Source: Flavobacterium sp.
GTDB lineage: Bacteria > Bacteroidota > Bacteroidia > Flavobacteriales > Flavobacteriaceae
Length of the DNA: 33,411 bases
Direction: 5' to 3'
NCBI GenBank assembly: GCA_024644655.1
Contig: JAHEHJ010000017.1
Span: forward strand, 1 to 33,411
Positions 1 through 7,583 of the stretch are shown here, piece by piece (the stretch's first letter is position 1; each line of letters begins with the position of its first letter). Made by a program: the position numbers and the translations under genes. The notes under the pieces are model-generated. The model did not search any database. It saw only the letters and a program-made list of their open reading frames with translations, and was not told the DNA's origin.

Positions 1-67
1 AGGAGTTTACAATGTTGTGGTAACACAAGGTAATGAAGTAAAAACATTACGTGTGATTAAACGATAA
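1..67 (+). CDS. C-terminus of a T9SS-secreted protein (partial)
   Basis: Only the last 21 codons are present, read from base 2 to a TAA at 65-67. They encode a tail beginning GVYNVVVTQGNEV and ending KTLRVIKR. This matches the usual end of the type A C-terminal sorting domain of type IX secretion cargo in Flavobacterium: a G-x-Y-x-V strand, a polar turn and a basic K-R end. The passenger domain lies outside the window, so the function of the protein is unknown. A strong terminator follows 23 bases after the stop. Confidence 0.75.
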   Translation, partial: GVYNVVVTQGNEVKTLRVIKR

Positions 68-90
68 GTAAATTGCTTATAAAAAAGAAG

Positions 91-119
91 GCCTCTCTGG
101 AAACAGAGAGGCTTTTTTT
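91..119 (+). terminator. Rho-independent terminator of the T9SS cargo gene
   Basis: A perfect 9-bp stem (91-99 with 104-112) closes on a GAAA tetraloop and is followed by seven T (113-119). An A-rich stretch lies on the left (81-86), so it could work weakly on the other strand. Confidence 0.9.
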
Positions 120-185
120 ATATAGTTGGACTAATTATAACAGAAAATACTTGAAGTAGAATTGAAATATGAAATAGAAAGGCAT

Positions 186-217
186 AAAAAAACCTCCAAT
201 TGTTTGGAGGTTTTTTT
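186..217. terminator. Terminator downstream of the 70-residue protein gene
   Basis: A 9-bp stem (191-199 with 204-212, core CCTCC/GGAGG) is flanked by an A run on the left (186-192) and a T run on the right (211-217), so it can act in both directions. On the minus strand it ends the small gene just after its stop codon at 219-221. Confidence 0.85.
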
Positions 218-218
218 A

Positions 219-431
219 TTATGCGTTACCTTTTTTAGACTTATACGTGTAGAAAACAAAAACTAGAGCGCTAAGAATTAGGAGTGCTAATTGACCATTA
301 ATAGGTGCGGGAGGAGTAGGGTCATCACCTTCTAATCCACCACCACCTGTGCCACCGCCAGGCTGTGCATACATCACGGTATTCAAAAGGAATAAACCCG
401 CAAGTATTGAGAAATTAATACATTTTTTCAT
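219..431 (-). CDS. 70-residue secreted/membrane mini-protein, PID-CTERM-like
   Basis: I start this at the ATG at 429-431, which gives MKKCINFSILAG; upstream in-frame codons would only add a non-signal extension. Residues 1-22 are a signal peptide ending at YA/Q. Residues 25-32 are a glycine run, followed by an acidic/proline stretch (EGDDPTPPAPINGQ). Residues 48-61 form one hydrophobic segment, and the protein ends in a short basic tail (YKSKKGNA). This signal / low-complexity / P-I-N or P-I-D / transmembrane / basic order resembles the short PID-CTERM-type proteins common in Flavobacteriia, whose function is not known. The assignment is from memory of the family and is moderate. The gene has its own -7 element and terminator. 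Confidence 0.7.
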   Translation of the reverse strand: MKKCINFSILAGLFLLNTVMYAQPGGGTGGGGLEGDDPTPPAPINGQLALLILSALVFVFYTYKSKKGNA

Positions 432-456
432 AGTTCTTTTTACAAATTCGGTTTTA

Positions 457-464
457 CAAATATA
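457..464 (-). promoter_or_regulatory. -7 element for the 70-residue protein gene
   Basis: The minus strand reads TATATTTG, a perfect TAnnTTTG. It predicts a transcript start near 452 and a leader of about 20 nt. No correctly spaced -33 TTG is visible. Confidence 0.5.
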
Positions 465-510
465 GCAATCATTTATCAATGCGAAAATATTGTTAGTTTT
501 ATTTTAAGGA

Positions 511-2100
511 TTAATCAAATTCAGATGTAAAAAATAGTTTTACCGTGGGGAATTTACTTTGTGTCATTTGAATAGTAAATTCGGAGTCGGCTAAGAAAAC
601 CAATTGCCCATATTTGTCGTGGGCTAAGAATTTTTGTTTGATTCTCTTGAATTCTTTGAACTCTTCACTTTTAGGGTCATTGGGTTTTACCCAACATGCT
701 TTGTGTACTGGAAAGTTCTCATAGCTACATTTGGCACCGTATTCATGTTCTAAACGGTATTGGATTACTTCGTATTGTAGCGCACCAACGGTTCCAATCA
801 CTTTACGATTGTTCATTTCTAATGTGAACAATTGGGCAACCCCTTCATCCATTAATTGGTCAATACCTTTGTCTAGTTGTTTGGCTTTTAAAGGGTCTGC
901 ATTGTTGATGTATCTAAAGTGTTCTGGTGAGAAACTAGGGATTCCTTTGAAACTCATCATTTCGCCTTCGGTTAGAGTATCGCCTATTTTAAAATTACCG
1001 GTATCATGTAGCCCCACAATATCTCCTGGATAAGAAATATCAACGATTTCTTTCTTTTCAGCGAAAAAGGCGTTAGGGCTTGAAAATTTCAAGTTTTTGT
1101 TTAAACGGACATGAGTATAAGGTTTGTTTCGTTCAAAGGTGCCGGAAACAATTTTGACAAATGCAAGACGGTCACGGTGTTTAGGATCCATGTTTGCATG
1201 AATTTTGAACACAAAGCCACTCATTTTATCTTCCTCGGGTTTAACCAAGCGTGTCTCAGATTCTTTAGCGCGAGGCGATGGAGCGATTTGAATAAAACAA
1301 TCTAGTAATTCTCGAACACCAAAATTATTTAAAGCTGAACCAAAAAAGACGGGTTGTAAAGTTCCGTTAAGGTACTGATCTCGGTCAAAAGCAGGGTACA
1401 CTTCTTTAATTAATTCGAGTTCATCACGAAGTTTGACTGCTGGTTTTTCGCCAATAATCTTTTCTAATTCGGAGCTGTTAATGTCTGAAAACGCGATAGT
1501 ATCTTCAATATTTTTGCGGCTGTCACCACTAAAAAGATTAATGTTGTGTTCCCAAATGTTGTATATGCCTTGAAAATCATACCCCATACCAATAGGGAAA
1601 CTTAGTGGAGTTACGCTGAGTCCTAATTTTTGTTCTACTTCATCCATTAAGTCAAAGGCATCTTTTCCTTCCCGATCTAATTTGTTGATGAATACAATCA
1701 TTGGGATGTTTCTCATGCGGCAAACTTCAACTAGTTTTTCGGTTTGCTCTTCAACTCCTTTGGCTACATCGATGACAACAATTACACTGTCAACTGCTGT
1801 TAAGGTTCTAAATGTATCTTCAGCAAAATCCTTGTGTCCTGGTGTATCTAGGATGTTTATTTTTTTGTTTTGGTAATTAAAAGCCAAAACAGATGTGGCC
1901 ACAGAGATACCTCTTTGTCTTTCGATTTCCATAAAATCGGAAGTTGCCCCTTTCTTGATTTTGTTATTTTTTACAGCTCCTGCTTCTTGAATAGCCCCTC
2001 CAAATAATAGTAGTTTTTCGGTTAAGGTCGTTTTACCTGCATCGGGATGCGAAATAATTCCAAAAGTTCGGCGTCGTTGTATTTCTTTTAAAAAACTCAT
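511..2100 (-). CDS. prfC: Peptide chain release factor 3 (RF3)
   Basis: This is the GTPase that recycles RF1/RF2 from the ribosome after termination. From the ATG at 2098-2100 the product is 529 residues, the usual RF3 length; a TTG three codons upstream is a less likely start. G1 is SHPDAGKT at residues 17-24, G3 is DTPGH at about 85-89 and G4 is NKLD at about 139-142. The PrfC-type sequence SDFMEIERQRGISV lies in switch I. The C-terminal part (MDEGVAQLFTLEMNNRKVIGTVGALQYEV) is typical of RF3 and not of EF-G. It is transcribed away from the parvulin operon. The gene for the release-factor methylase PrmC lies elsewhere in the window, at 25943. Confidence 0.97.
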   Translation of the reverse strand: MSFLKEIQRRRTFGIISHPDAGKTTLTEKLLLFGGAIQEAGAVKNNKIKKGATSDFMEIERQRGISVATSVLAFNYQNKKINILDTPGHKDFAEDTFRTLTAVDSVIVVIDVAKGVEEQTEKLVEVCRMRNIPMIVFINKLDREGKDAFDLMDEVEQKLGLSVTPLSFPIGMGYDFQGIYNIWEHNINLFSGDSRKNIEDTIAFSDINSSELEKIIGEKPAVKLRDELELIKEVYPAFDRDQYLNGTLQPVFFGSALNNFGVRELLDCFIQIAPSPRAKESETRLVKPEEDKMSGFVFKIHANMDPKHRDRLAFVKIVSGTFERNKPYTHVRLNKNLKFSSPNAFFAEKKEIVDISYPGDIVGLHDTGNFKIGDTLTEGEMMSFKGIPSFSPEHFRYINNADPLKAKQLDKGIDQLMDEGVAQLFTLEMNNRKVIGTVGALQYEVIQYRLEHEYGAKCSYENFPVHKACWVKPNDPKSEEFKEFKRIKQKFLAHDKYGQLVFLADSEFTIQMTQSKFPTVKLFFTSEFD

Positions 2101-2120
2101 GATTTTCAATAAATAGGTTG

Positions 2121-2128
2121 CAAAAATA
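2121..2128 (-). promoter_or_regulatory. Possible -7 element for prfC
   Basis: The minus strand reads TATTTTTG (TAnnTTTG). The predicted start is about 15 nt before the ATG at 2100. No spaced -33 TTG is visible, so support is partial. Confidence 0.4.
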
Positions 2129-2180
2129 CTATTATTTACTCATTATTTAGATATGCAATCCAGAAGTAATTTTTGGGTTG

Positions 2181-2195
2181 AACGCTAGTGGCGTT
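2181..2195. repeat. Short inverted repeat in the prfC/PPIase intergenic region
   Basis: AACGC (2181-2185) and GCGTT (2191-2195) are perfect arms around a 5-nt centre, in otherwise AT-rich sequence upstream of both divergent genes. It could be a regulator site, but the arms are short. Confidence 0.25.
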
Positions 2196-2233
2196 TCGTG
2201 TTAATAAAATTTTGTTAATAGTAGCCGTGAATC

Positions 2234-2263
2234 TTGTATAATGTGATTGAATTGTTACTTTTG
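2234..2263 (+). promoter_or_regulatory. Promoter of the SurA/parvulin operon
   Basis: A -33 TTG (2234-2236) and a -7 TACTTTTG (2256-2263) are separated by 19 nt, a full match to the Bacteroidota sigma consensus. The predicted start is near 2268, giving a leader of roughly 85 nt before the ATG at 2355. Confidence 0.65.
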
Positions 2264-2354
2264 TTGATTGTTATGCTGTTAGGTTGAATGTCAGCATATA
2301 TAAGTAAAGATTCAACATTTTAACTGTTAATTCAAAAGAAGAAATTAATTAGCA

Positions 2355-4322
2355 ATGAATATCAAACAATTGTTTTTCGGATTATTAGTGGCAATATCTG
2401 CAATAGGAAATGCTCAGACTAATACAAAAGAGACTCTTTTTACTATCAATGACAAACCTTATTATACGGATGAATTTGCTCGGGTATACAAAAAGAATTT
2501 GGATTTAGTAAAAGATGAATCGCAAAAAGATTTAAATCAATATTTGGAATTGTTTGTGGGTTACAAATTAAAAGTTAACAAAGCCTATGTGCTTGGTTTG
2601 CAGAATAACTCTCAATACCAAACCGAATTAAAATCGTATAGAAGTCAGTTGGCTAAAAACTATTTCAACGATACTAAAATTACGGAAGACTTAATGCAAG
2701 AAGGGTACACTCGTTTGCAAAAAGAAATTAAAGCTTCTCATATCTTGATATTAGTAGATGAAAATGCTTCTCCTGAAGATACTTTAAAAGCCTACCGTAA
2801 AATTGAAGAGATTAGTAAGAAAGCTCTAGCAGGTGCTAATTTTGGTGATCTTGCAGCGCAATTTTCAGAAGACCCTTCTGCTAAGGAGAATAAAGGAGAT
2901 TTAGGTTATTTTACAGCTTTTAGAATGGTATATCCATTTGAGTGTGCGGCCTACAAGACTTCGGTTGGTAAAATTTCGAAAATTGTGAGAACTCGTTTCG
3001 GATTTCACTTAATTAAAGTAGATGCTGTAAGACCTAATCCAGGTGAGGTTACTGTGGCTCACATATTGATTTTGAACCCAAAACCAGAAGATGCAGATCA
3101 AGATAAAGCCAAAAACACTATCAATGATATTTATAAAAAAATACAACAAGGTGAAAAGTTTGAAGATTTAGCCAAACAATTTTCTGATGATAAGTCTTCC
3201 TCTTCTAAAGGAGGTGTGTTGAATAAATTTGGTTCAGGTCAATTGAGTTCAGAAGAATTTGAAACCGTAGCTTTTGCTTTAAAAAATCCAAATGATATTT
3301 CAGAGCCTGTTCAATCTCAGTTTGGATGGCATATTCTTAAGTTGATTCAGAAGCACCCTGTTAAGACTTATGATGAAATGAAGTCAGAATTAGAATCTAA
3401 AATTGGAAAAGATGAACGTTCTAAAAAAATAGTAGCTTCATTAAATGATAAATTAAAGAAAAAATACACCTATAAAAAAGACGCTAAGTTATATGCTTCT
3501 TTAAGTAAGTTGGTTACCGATGATTTTTATGATTCAAAATGGACTGTTCCTGCAACTGTTGAAACGTTTCAAGCTCCGTTGTTACTAATAAATGATAAAA
3601 AAATTAGTGGCAAAACATTCTTAGAATATGTGGATAAACAACAAAAATCGGGATTGAAAATGAAGCCAATTGCAAAATTGGTAGATGTTGCTTATGCAAA
3701 ATTCTTAGAAGAACAATTAACGGCATACTATGATGAAAATTTAGAGAAAGAATACCCTGAATTTGCAAATGTAATGGAGGAGTATAGAGATGGCTTGTTG
3801 CTTTTTGATTTGATGGAGAAAGAAATTTGGGAGCGTTCAAAAACAGATACTTTAGGGTTAAAGGCCTTCTATGAAATTCATAAAATGGATCATTTGTGGA
3901 AAAAACGTGTAGATGTTTCCATTATTTCGTCAACTCAATTGGATGTTATTAAAAAAGCATTGGGGTTAGTAAGTAAGAATACAAGTTTGCAAGATATTAA
4001 GGCAAAACTTAATACAGATAAAGTCGTTAATGTAATGACTAATAGTGGAACTTTTGAAGAAGGGAATGATGCATTGCCTAAAGGGATGAAATTTGAAAAT
4101 GGAATATCTCCTATTTTTAAAGAAGGAGAATATTATTTTATTACCAAGGTTGATAAAGTTTTGCCGGAAGGGATTAAGACATTAGAAGAATGTAAAGGCA
4201 AAGTTGTTAATGATTATCAGCAATATTTAGAGCAAAACTGGGTTAGTAATTTGAAAAAGGAATTTGTTGTAAAAATTAATCAGGAAGCTTTTGATCATGT
4301 TAAAAAACAATTGCATCCTTAG
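2355..4322 (+). CDS. Periplasmic peptidylprolyl isomerase with two parvulin domains
   Basis: This is a 655-residue exported folding factor. Residues 1-20 are a signal peptide (MNIKQLFFGLL ending GNA/Q). A helical chaperone-like segment covers about 25-120. Two PpiC/parvulin domains follow. The first is at about 125-225, with KASHILILV, the GDLGYF turn and FGFHLIKV. The second is at about 232-335, with VAHILILNP and FGWHILKL. The remaining 320 residues are a C-terminal region I do not recognise, with no transmembrane segment. By analogy with SurA and PpiD it should assist outer-membrane or secreted proteins in the periplasm. It is the first gene of a three-gene set; the next starts inside its last codons, so translation is probably coupled. 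Confidence 0.92.
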   Translation: MNIKQLFFGLLVAISAIGNAQTNTKETLFTINDKPYYTDEFARVYKKNLDLVKDESQKDLNQYLELFVGYKLKVNKAYVLGLQNNSQYQTELKSYRSQLAKNYFNDTKITEDLMQEGYTRLQKEIKASHILILVDENASPEDTLKAYRKIEEISKKALAGANFGDLAAQFSEDPSAKENKGDLGYFTAFRMVYPFECAAYKTSVGKISKIVRTRFGFHLIKVDAVRPNPGEVTVAHILILNPKPEDADQDKAKNTINDIYKKIQQGEKFEDLAKQFSDDKSSSSKGGVLNKFGSGQLSSEEFETVAFALKNPNDISEPVQSQFGWHILKLIQKHPVKTYDEMKSELESKIGKDERSKKIVASLNDKLKKKYTYKKDAKLYASLSKLVTDDFYDSKWTVPATVETFQAPLLLINDKKISGKTFLEYVDKQQKSGLKMKPIAKLVDVAYAKFLEEQLTAYYDENLEKEYPEFANVMEEYRDGLLLFDLMEKEIWERSKTDTLGLKAFYEIHKMDHLWKKRVDVSIISSTQLDVIKKALGLVSKNTSLQDIKAKLNTDKVVNVMTNSGTFEEGNDALPKGMKFENGISPIFKEGEYYFITKVDKVLPEGIKTLEECKGKVVNDYQQYLEQNWVSNLKKEFVVKINQEAFDHVKKQLHP

Positions 4323-5172
4323 TAGGTTTAATACTAGTGTGTTTTTATTGGTTGTTGTGCTGATTTCATCATGTACTTTTTTTAAGCCAAATAAAAAACC
4401 TGAATCAATAGCTCGAGTAGGGAAAAACTATTTGTATAAGCAAGATATTGCTACTTTGGTTCCTACAGGGACATCAAAAGAAGATAGCATTTTGTTAGTT
4501 CATGATTTTATTGATCGTTGGGCAAGTCAAAAATTATTGATTGATGCGGCAGAGCGAAATATTAGTGAGTCTAAAGAACGAGAGTTTAATTCTTTGTTGA
4601 AACAATATAAAGTTGATTTATATACCAAGGCCTATTTGGAGGATGTGGTAAAGCGAACTGTAGATACTGCAATAAGTTTGGAAGAGTTGCAGCGTTATTA
4701 TAAAGAAAATAAAGAAAACTTTAAAACAAATGGGCCATTGGTTCGGTTGCGATATGTTAATTTGTTAAAAGATAACCCTCGGTTTTCTACAATCCGTTCA
4801 AAGTTTTTTGATTATTCAAAAAAGGATAAAAAGTTTTGGGATACGTATACAATGCAGTGTAAAAGTTTTGCTTTGAATGATACGGTTTGGGTGGATATGA
4901 GTCAAGTTTATGTGAAGTTGCCTGTGGTAAATCCAGAAAATAGAGATGATATTATTCAGGCAGGTAAAAAATCGGAAATACAAGACAAAGAAAATGTGTA
5001 TTTAATAAAAGTGACTAATGTGATTGGCAAAAATCAGATTTCTCCATTTGAATATATTAAACCTACTTTGAAAGAAGTACTATTGAATAAAAGAAAATTA
5101 GAATTGATCAAGAAATTTGAAAAAGAAATTACAGATGACGCCATTAAAAATAAAGATTATGAAATATACTAA
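4297..5172 (+). CDS. Lipoprotein of the SurA operon, degenerate PPIase-like
   Basis: This is a 291-residue lipoprotein. From the ATG at 4297, 26 nt inside the preceding gene, the N-terminus is a signal peptide with lipobox LISSC and lipidated Cys26. The body is charged and helical, with the SurA-like phrase SLEELQRYYKENKENFKT (about 125-142). I cannot find the parvulin signature (HILI, GDLG-type turn and a FG-x-H core), so a working isomerase domain is doubtful. Position and composition suggest a lipid-anchored partner of the two parvulins. Its end overlaps the next gene by 14 nt. Homologues are usually annotated as peptidyl-prolyl isomerase or hypothetical. Confidence 0.85.
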   Translation: MLKNNCILSRFNTSVFLLVVVLISSCTFFKPNKKPESIARVGKNYLYKQDIATLVPTGTSKEDSILLVHDFIDRWASQKLLIDAAERNISESKEREFNSLLKQYKVDLYTKAYLEDVVKRTVDTAISLEELQRYYKENKENFKTNGPLVRLRYVNLLKDNPRFSTIRSKFFDYSKKDKKFWDTYTMQCKSFALNDTVWVDMSQVYVKLPVVNPENRDDIIQAGKKSEIQDKENVYLIKVTNVIGKNQISPFEYIKPTLKEVLLNKRKLELIKKFEKEITDDAIKNKDYEIY

Positions 5173-6565
5173 TAGCAAGATTACAGTTACCTTATTTATT
5201 ACCCTTTGTACTGTGTTTTGTGTTCGTGCTCAAGAAATAATTAAAGACTCCGTAAAAACTAAAGCCGTTATAGGATTAGGACACAAGCAAAAAGTAGATG
5301 GAGTAATTGCTACAGTAGGTGATTATATCATCTTAGATTCAGATATTGATAAATCTTTTTTAGAATTATCCAGTCAAGGAAATTCTGTAAAAGGCATTAC
5401 AAGATGCCAGATGTTGGGTAAATTATTGGAAGAGAAACTATATGCTCATCAAGCCGTTCAGGATAGTATCATTGTGAAAGATGAAGAGGTGAAAGAGAAA
5501 ATGGATGATCAGTTGAATTATATGGTGGAGCAATTGGGGTCTATGGAAAAAGTAATCCAATATTTCAAAAAGAATAGTGAAGATGAATTTAGAACGGAAT
5601 TGTTTGATATCATTAAAACTAATAAATTGGGTGCTGAAATGCAGAAGAAAATTATTGATGGTGTAGAGATTACACCTGAGGAAACACGTAATTTTTTCAA
5701 AGCAATACCTGTTGGAGAATTGCCATCTTTTGGTGCTGAAATGGAAGTAGCTCAAATTGTTATAGCCCCTAAGGTATCTGATGAAGAGAAACAAAGGGTG
5801 ATTAATCGTTTAAAGGAAATTAAGTCGGAAGTTTTGGCGGGTTCTAGTTTTAAAACCAGAGCCGTAATATATTCTGATGATAGAGGGTCAGCCTCTAATG
5901 GAGGGTATTACAAGATAAACCGTAAAACACAATTTGTAAAAGAATTTAAAGATGTCGCCTTTAGTTTGGGTGAAGGTGAGATTTCAGAACCTTTTGAAAC
6001 AGAATATGGGTATCATATCATTATGGTTGAAAAAATATTAGGACAAGAAGTTGAATTACGTCATATATTAATGATGCCAAAAGTGTCTGACCAGTCTTTG
6101 AAAGAAGCAAAGGAGAAAATTGTTTTAATCAAACAAAGAATAGAATCGGGAGAGATTTCTTTTGCGGAAGCAGCAAGAACCTTATCTGATGAGAAGGAAA
6201 CTAGAGCCAATGGTGGTACATTGATAAACCCTAAAACACAAGACACCCATTTTGAATTAACCAAAATGGATCCGAGTTTATACAGTGAAGTATCTAATTT
6301 GAGAAATGGCGCTATTACCTCTCCAATATTAGACGATGATCCACGTGCTGGAAAGAAATATAAAATAATCACCGTTACTAAAAGAATAGAAGAGCATCAG
6401 GCTGATTATGCAAAAGATTATATAAAAATTAAAGATTTAGCGTTGAAAGAAAAGCAAATCAAGGCAATCGCTAAATGGACAGAAGAAAAAATTAAAGAGA
6501 CTTATATCAAAGTTAATGGTGAATATAGAGATTGTATATTTACCAATAATTGGTTGAAAAAATAG
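5159..6565 (+). CDS. SurA-like periplasmic chaperone / peptidylprolyl isomerase
   Basis: The product is 468 residues from the ATG at 5159. I prefer this over upstream in-frame codons because it gives a clean signal peptide, MKYTNSKITV to CVRAQ, cut near residue 25. The order matches SurA: an N-terminal domain starting VDGVIATVGDYIILDSDID (about 46-64), a helical region with the typical LLEEKLYAHQA, then two parvulin domains at about 195-293 (VAQIVIAP, GYHIIMVEK) and 298-400 (LRHILMMPKV, NGGTL). It should chaperone outer-membrane beta-barrel proteins. The start lies 14 nt inside the preceding lipoprotein gene, indicating one operon. Confidence 0.93.
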   Translation: MKYTNSKITVTLFITLCTVFCVRAQEIIKDSVKTKAVIGLGHKQKVDGVIATVGDYIILDSDIDKSFLELSSQGNSVKGITRCQMLGKLLEEKLYAHQAVQDSIIVKDEEVKEKMDDQLNYMVEQLGSMEKVIQYFKKNSEDEFRTELFDIIKTNKLGAEMQKKIIDGVEITPEETRNFFKAIPVGELPSFGAEMEVAQIVIAPKVSDEEKQRVINRLKEIKSEVLAGSSFKTRAVIYSDDRGSASNGGYYKINRKTQFVKEFKDVAFSLGEGEISEPFETEYGYHIIMVEKILGQEVELRHILMMPKVSDQSLKEAKEKIVLIKQRIESGEISFAEAARTLSDEKETRANGGTLINPKTQDTHFELTKMDPSLYSEVSNLRNGAITSPILDDDPRAGKKYKIITVTKRIEEHQADYAKDYIKIKDLALKEKQIKAIAKWTEEKIKETYIKVNGEYRDCIFTNNWLKK

Positions 6566-6629
6566 TGTATTATCAAAGTATTAAAATTGGTACTATATCC
6601 TTTTTTCTTGCTAAATTCTAATTAAAGTT

Positions 6630-7583
6630 ATGTCAGACGTAGAAGCTATTCAAAAGTTAGTTCAAAAACGAATTGAACTTAAAAAAGAGATATCTAAAAT
6701 CATTGTAGGTCAAGATGCTGTTGTAGATCAAATTTTACTAAGTATATTTTCGGGAGGACATGCTTTATTAGTAGGAGTCCCTGGTTTGGCTAAAACATTG
6801 ATGGTTAATACAATATCACAAGCATTAGGGTTGGATTTCAAACGCATACAGTTTACACCTGATTTGATGCCGTCTGATATATTAGGAAGTGAAATTCTAG
6901 ATGAAAATCGTCATTTTAAATTTATAAAAGGGCCTATATTTTCTAATATTATATTGGCAGATGAGATTAATAGAACACCCCCAAAAACTCAAGCAGCTTT
7001 GTTAGAAGCTATGCAGGAGCGTGCAGTGACGATTTCGGGGCACAATTATAAATTAGATTTACCTTATTTTGTATTGGCCACTCAAAATCCAATAGAACAA
7101 GAGGGTACTTATCCATTGCCTGAAGCCCAATTGGATCGATTTATGTTTGCTATTAAATTGGATTATCCCACTTTTGACGAAGAGGTGCAAGTAGTAAAAA
7201 GCACAACTTCTGATGAAAAGCCAGTGATTAATCCATTGTTTCAAGCACAAGAAATTATAGACTTTCAGCATTTAATTCGCCGCATACCTGTGGCAGATAA
7301 TGTAGTGGAATATGCCGTGACATTGGTAGGTAGGACTAGACCAAACAGTCCTTTGGCAACAGATTATGTCAATAATTATTTGGATTGGGGTGCTGGGCCC
7401 AGAGCTTCTCAGAATTTAATATTGGCTGCAAAAGCCAACGCCGCTTTCCATGGAAAATATTCACCAGATATAGAAGATGTTAAAGCAGTGGCTACTGGTA
7501 TTCTGCGTCACAGAATTATTAAAAATTACAAAGCTGACGCTGAAAACATCACAGAAGAAGTTATTATTAGTAAGTTACTATAG
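6630..7583 (+). CDS. MoxR-family AAA ATPase
   Basis: This 317-residue AAA+ ATPase has Walker A GVPGLAKT (49-56), Walker B with ILADEINR (108-115), sensor 1 TQNP (151-154) and the LDRF arginine-finger region (about 168-171). MoxR proteins act as chaperones that mature metalloenzymes or complexes, often with a DUF58 or VWA partner. No such partner is visible here, so the client is unknown. It follows the SurA operon by 64 nt without a terminator and may be co-transcribed. Its 3' end overlaps the convergent gene by 17 nt. Confidence 0.93.
   Translation: MSDVEAIQKLVQKRIELKKEISKIIVGQDAVVDQILLSIFSGGHALLVGVPGLAKTLMVNTISQALGLDFKRIQFTPDLMPSDILGSEILDENRHFKFIKGPIFSNIILADEINRTPPKTQAALLEAMQERAVTISGHNYKLDLPYFVLATQNPIEQEGTYPLPEAQLDRFMFAIKLDYPTFDEEVQVVKSTTSDEKPVINPLFQAQEIIDFQHLIRRIPVADNVVEYAVTLVGRTRPNSPLATDYVNNYLDWGAGPRASQNLILAAKANAAFHGKYSPDIEDVKAVATGILRHRIIKNYKADAENITEEVIISKLL

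Noticed and set aside
731..1033. Plus-strand open frame of 100 residues inside prfC
   Set aside because: Antisense to RF3, whose motifs are intact through this stretch; it has no recognisable domain.
5438..5794. 118-residue minus-strand open frame inside the SurA gene
   Set aside because: It is antisense to a well-supported coding sequence, with low-complexity Phe/Ile/His content typical of shadow frames, and has no promoter.
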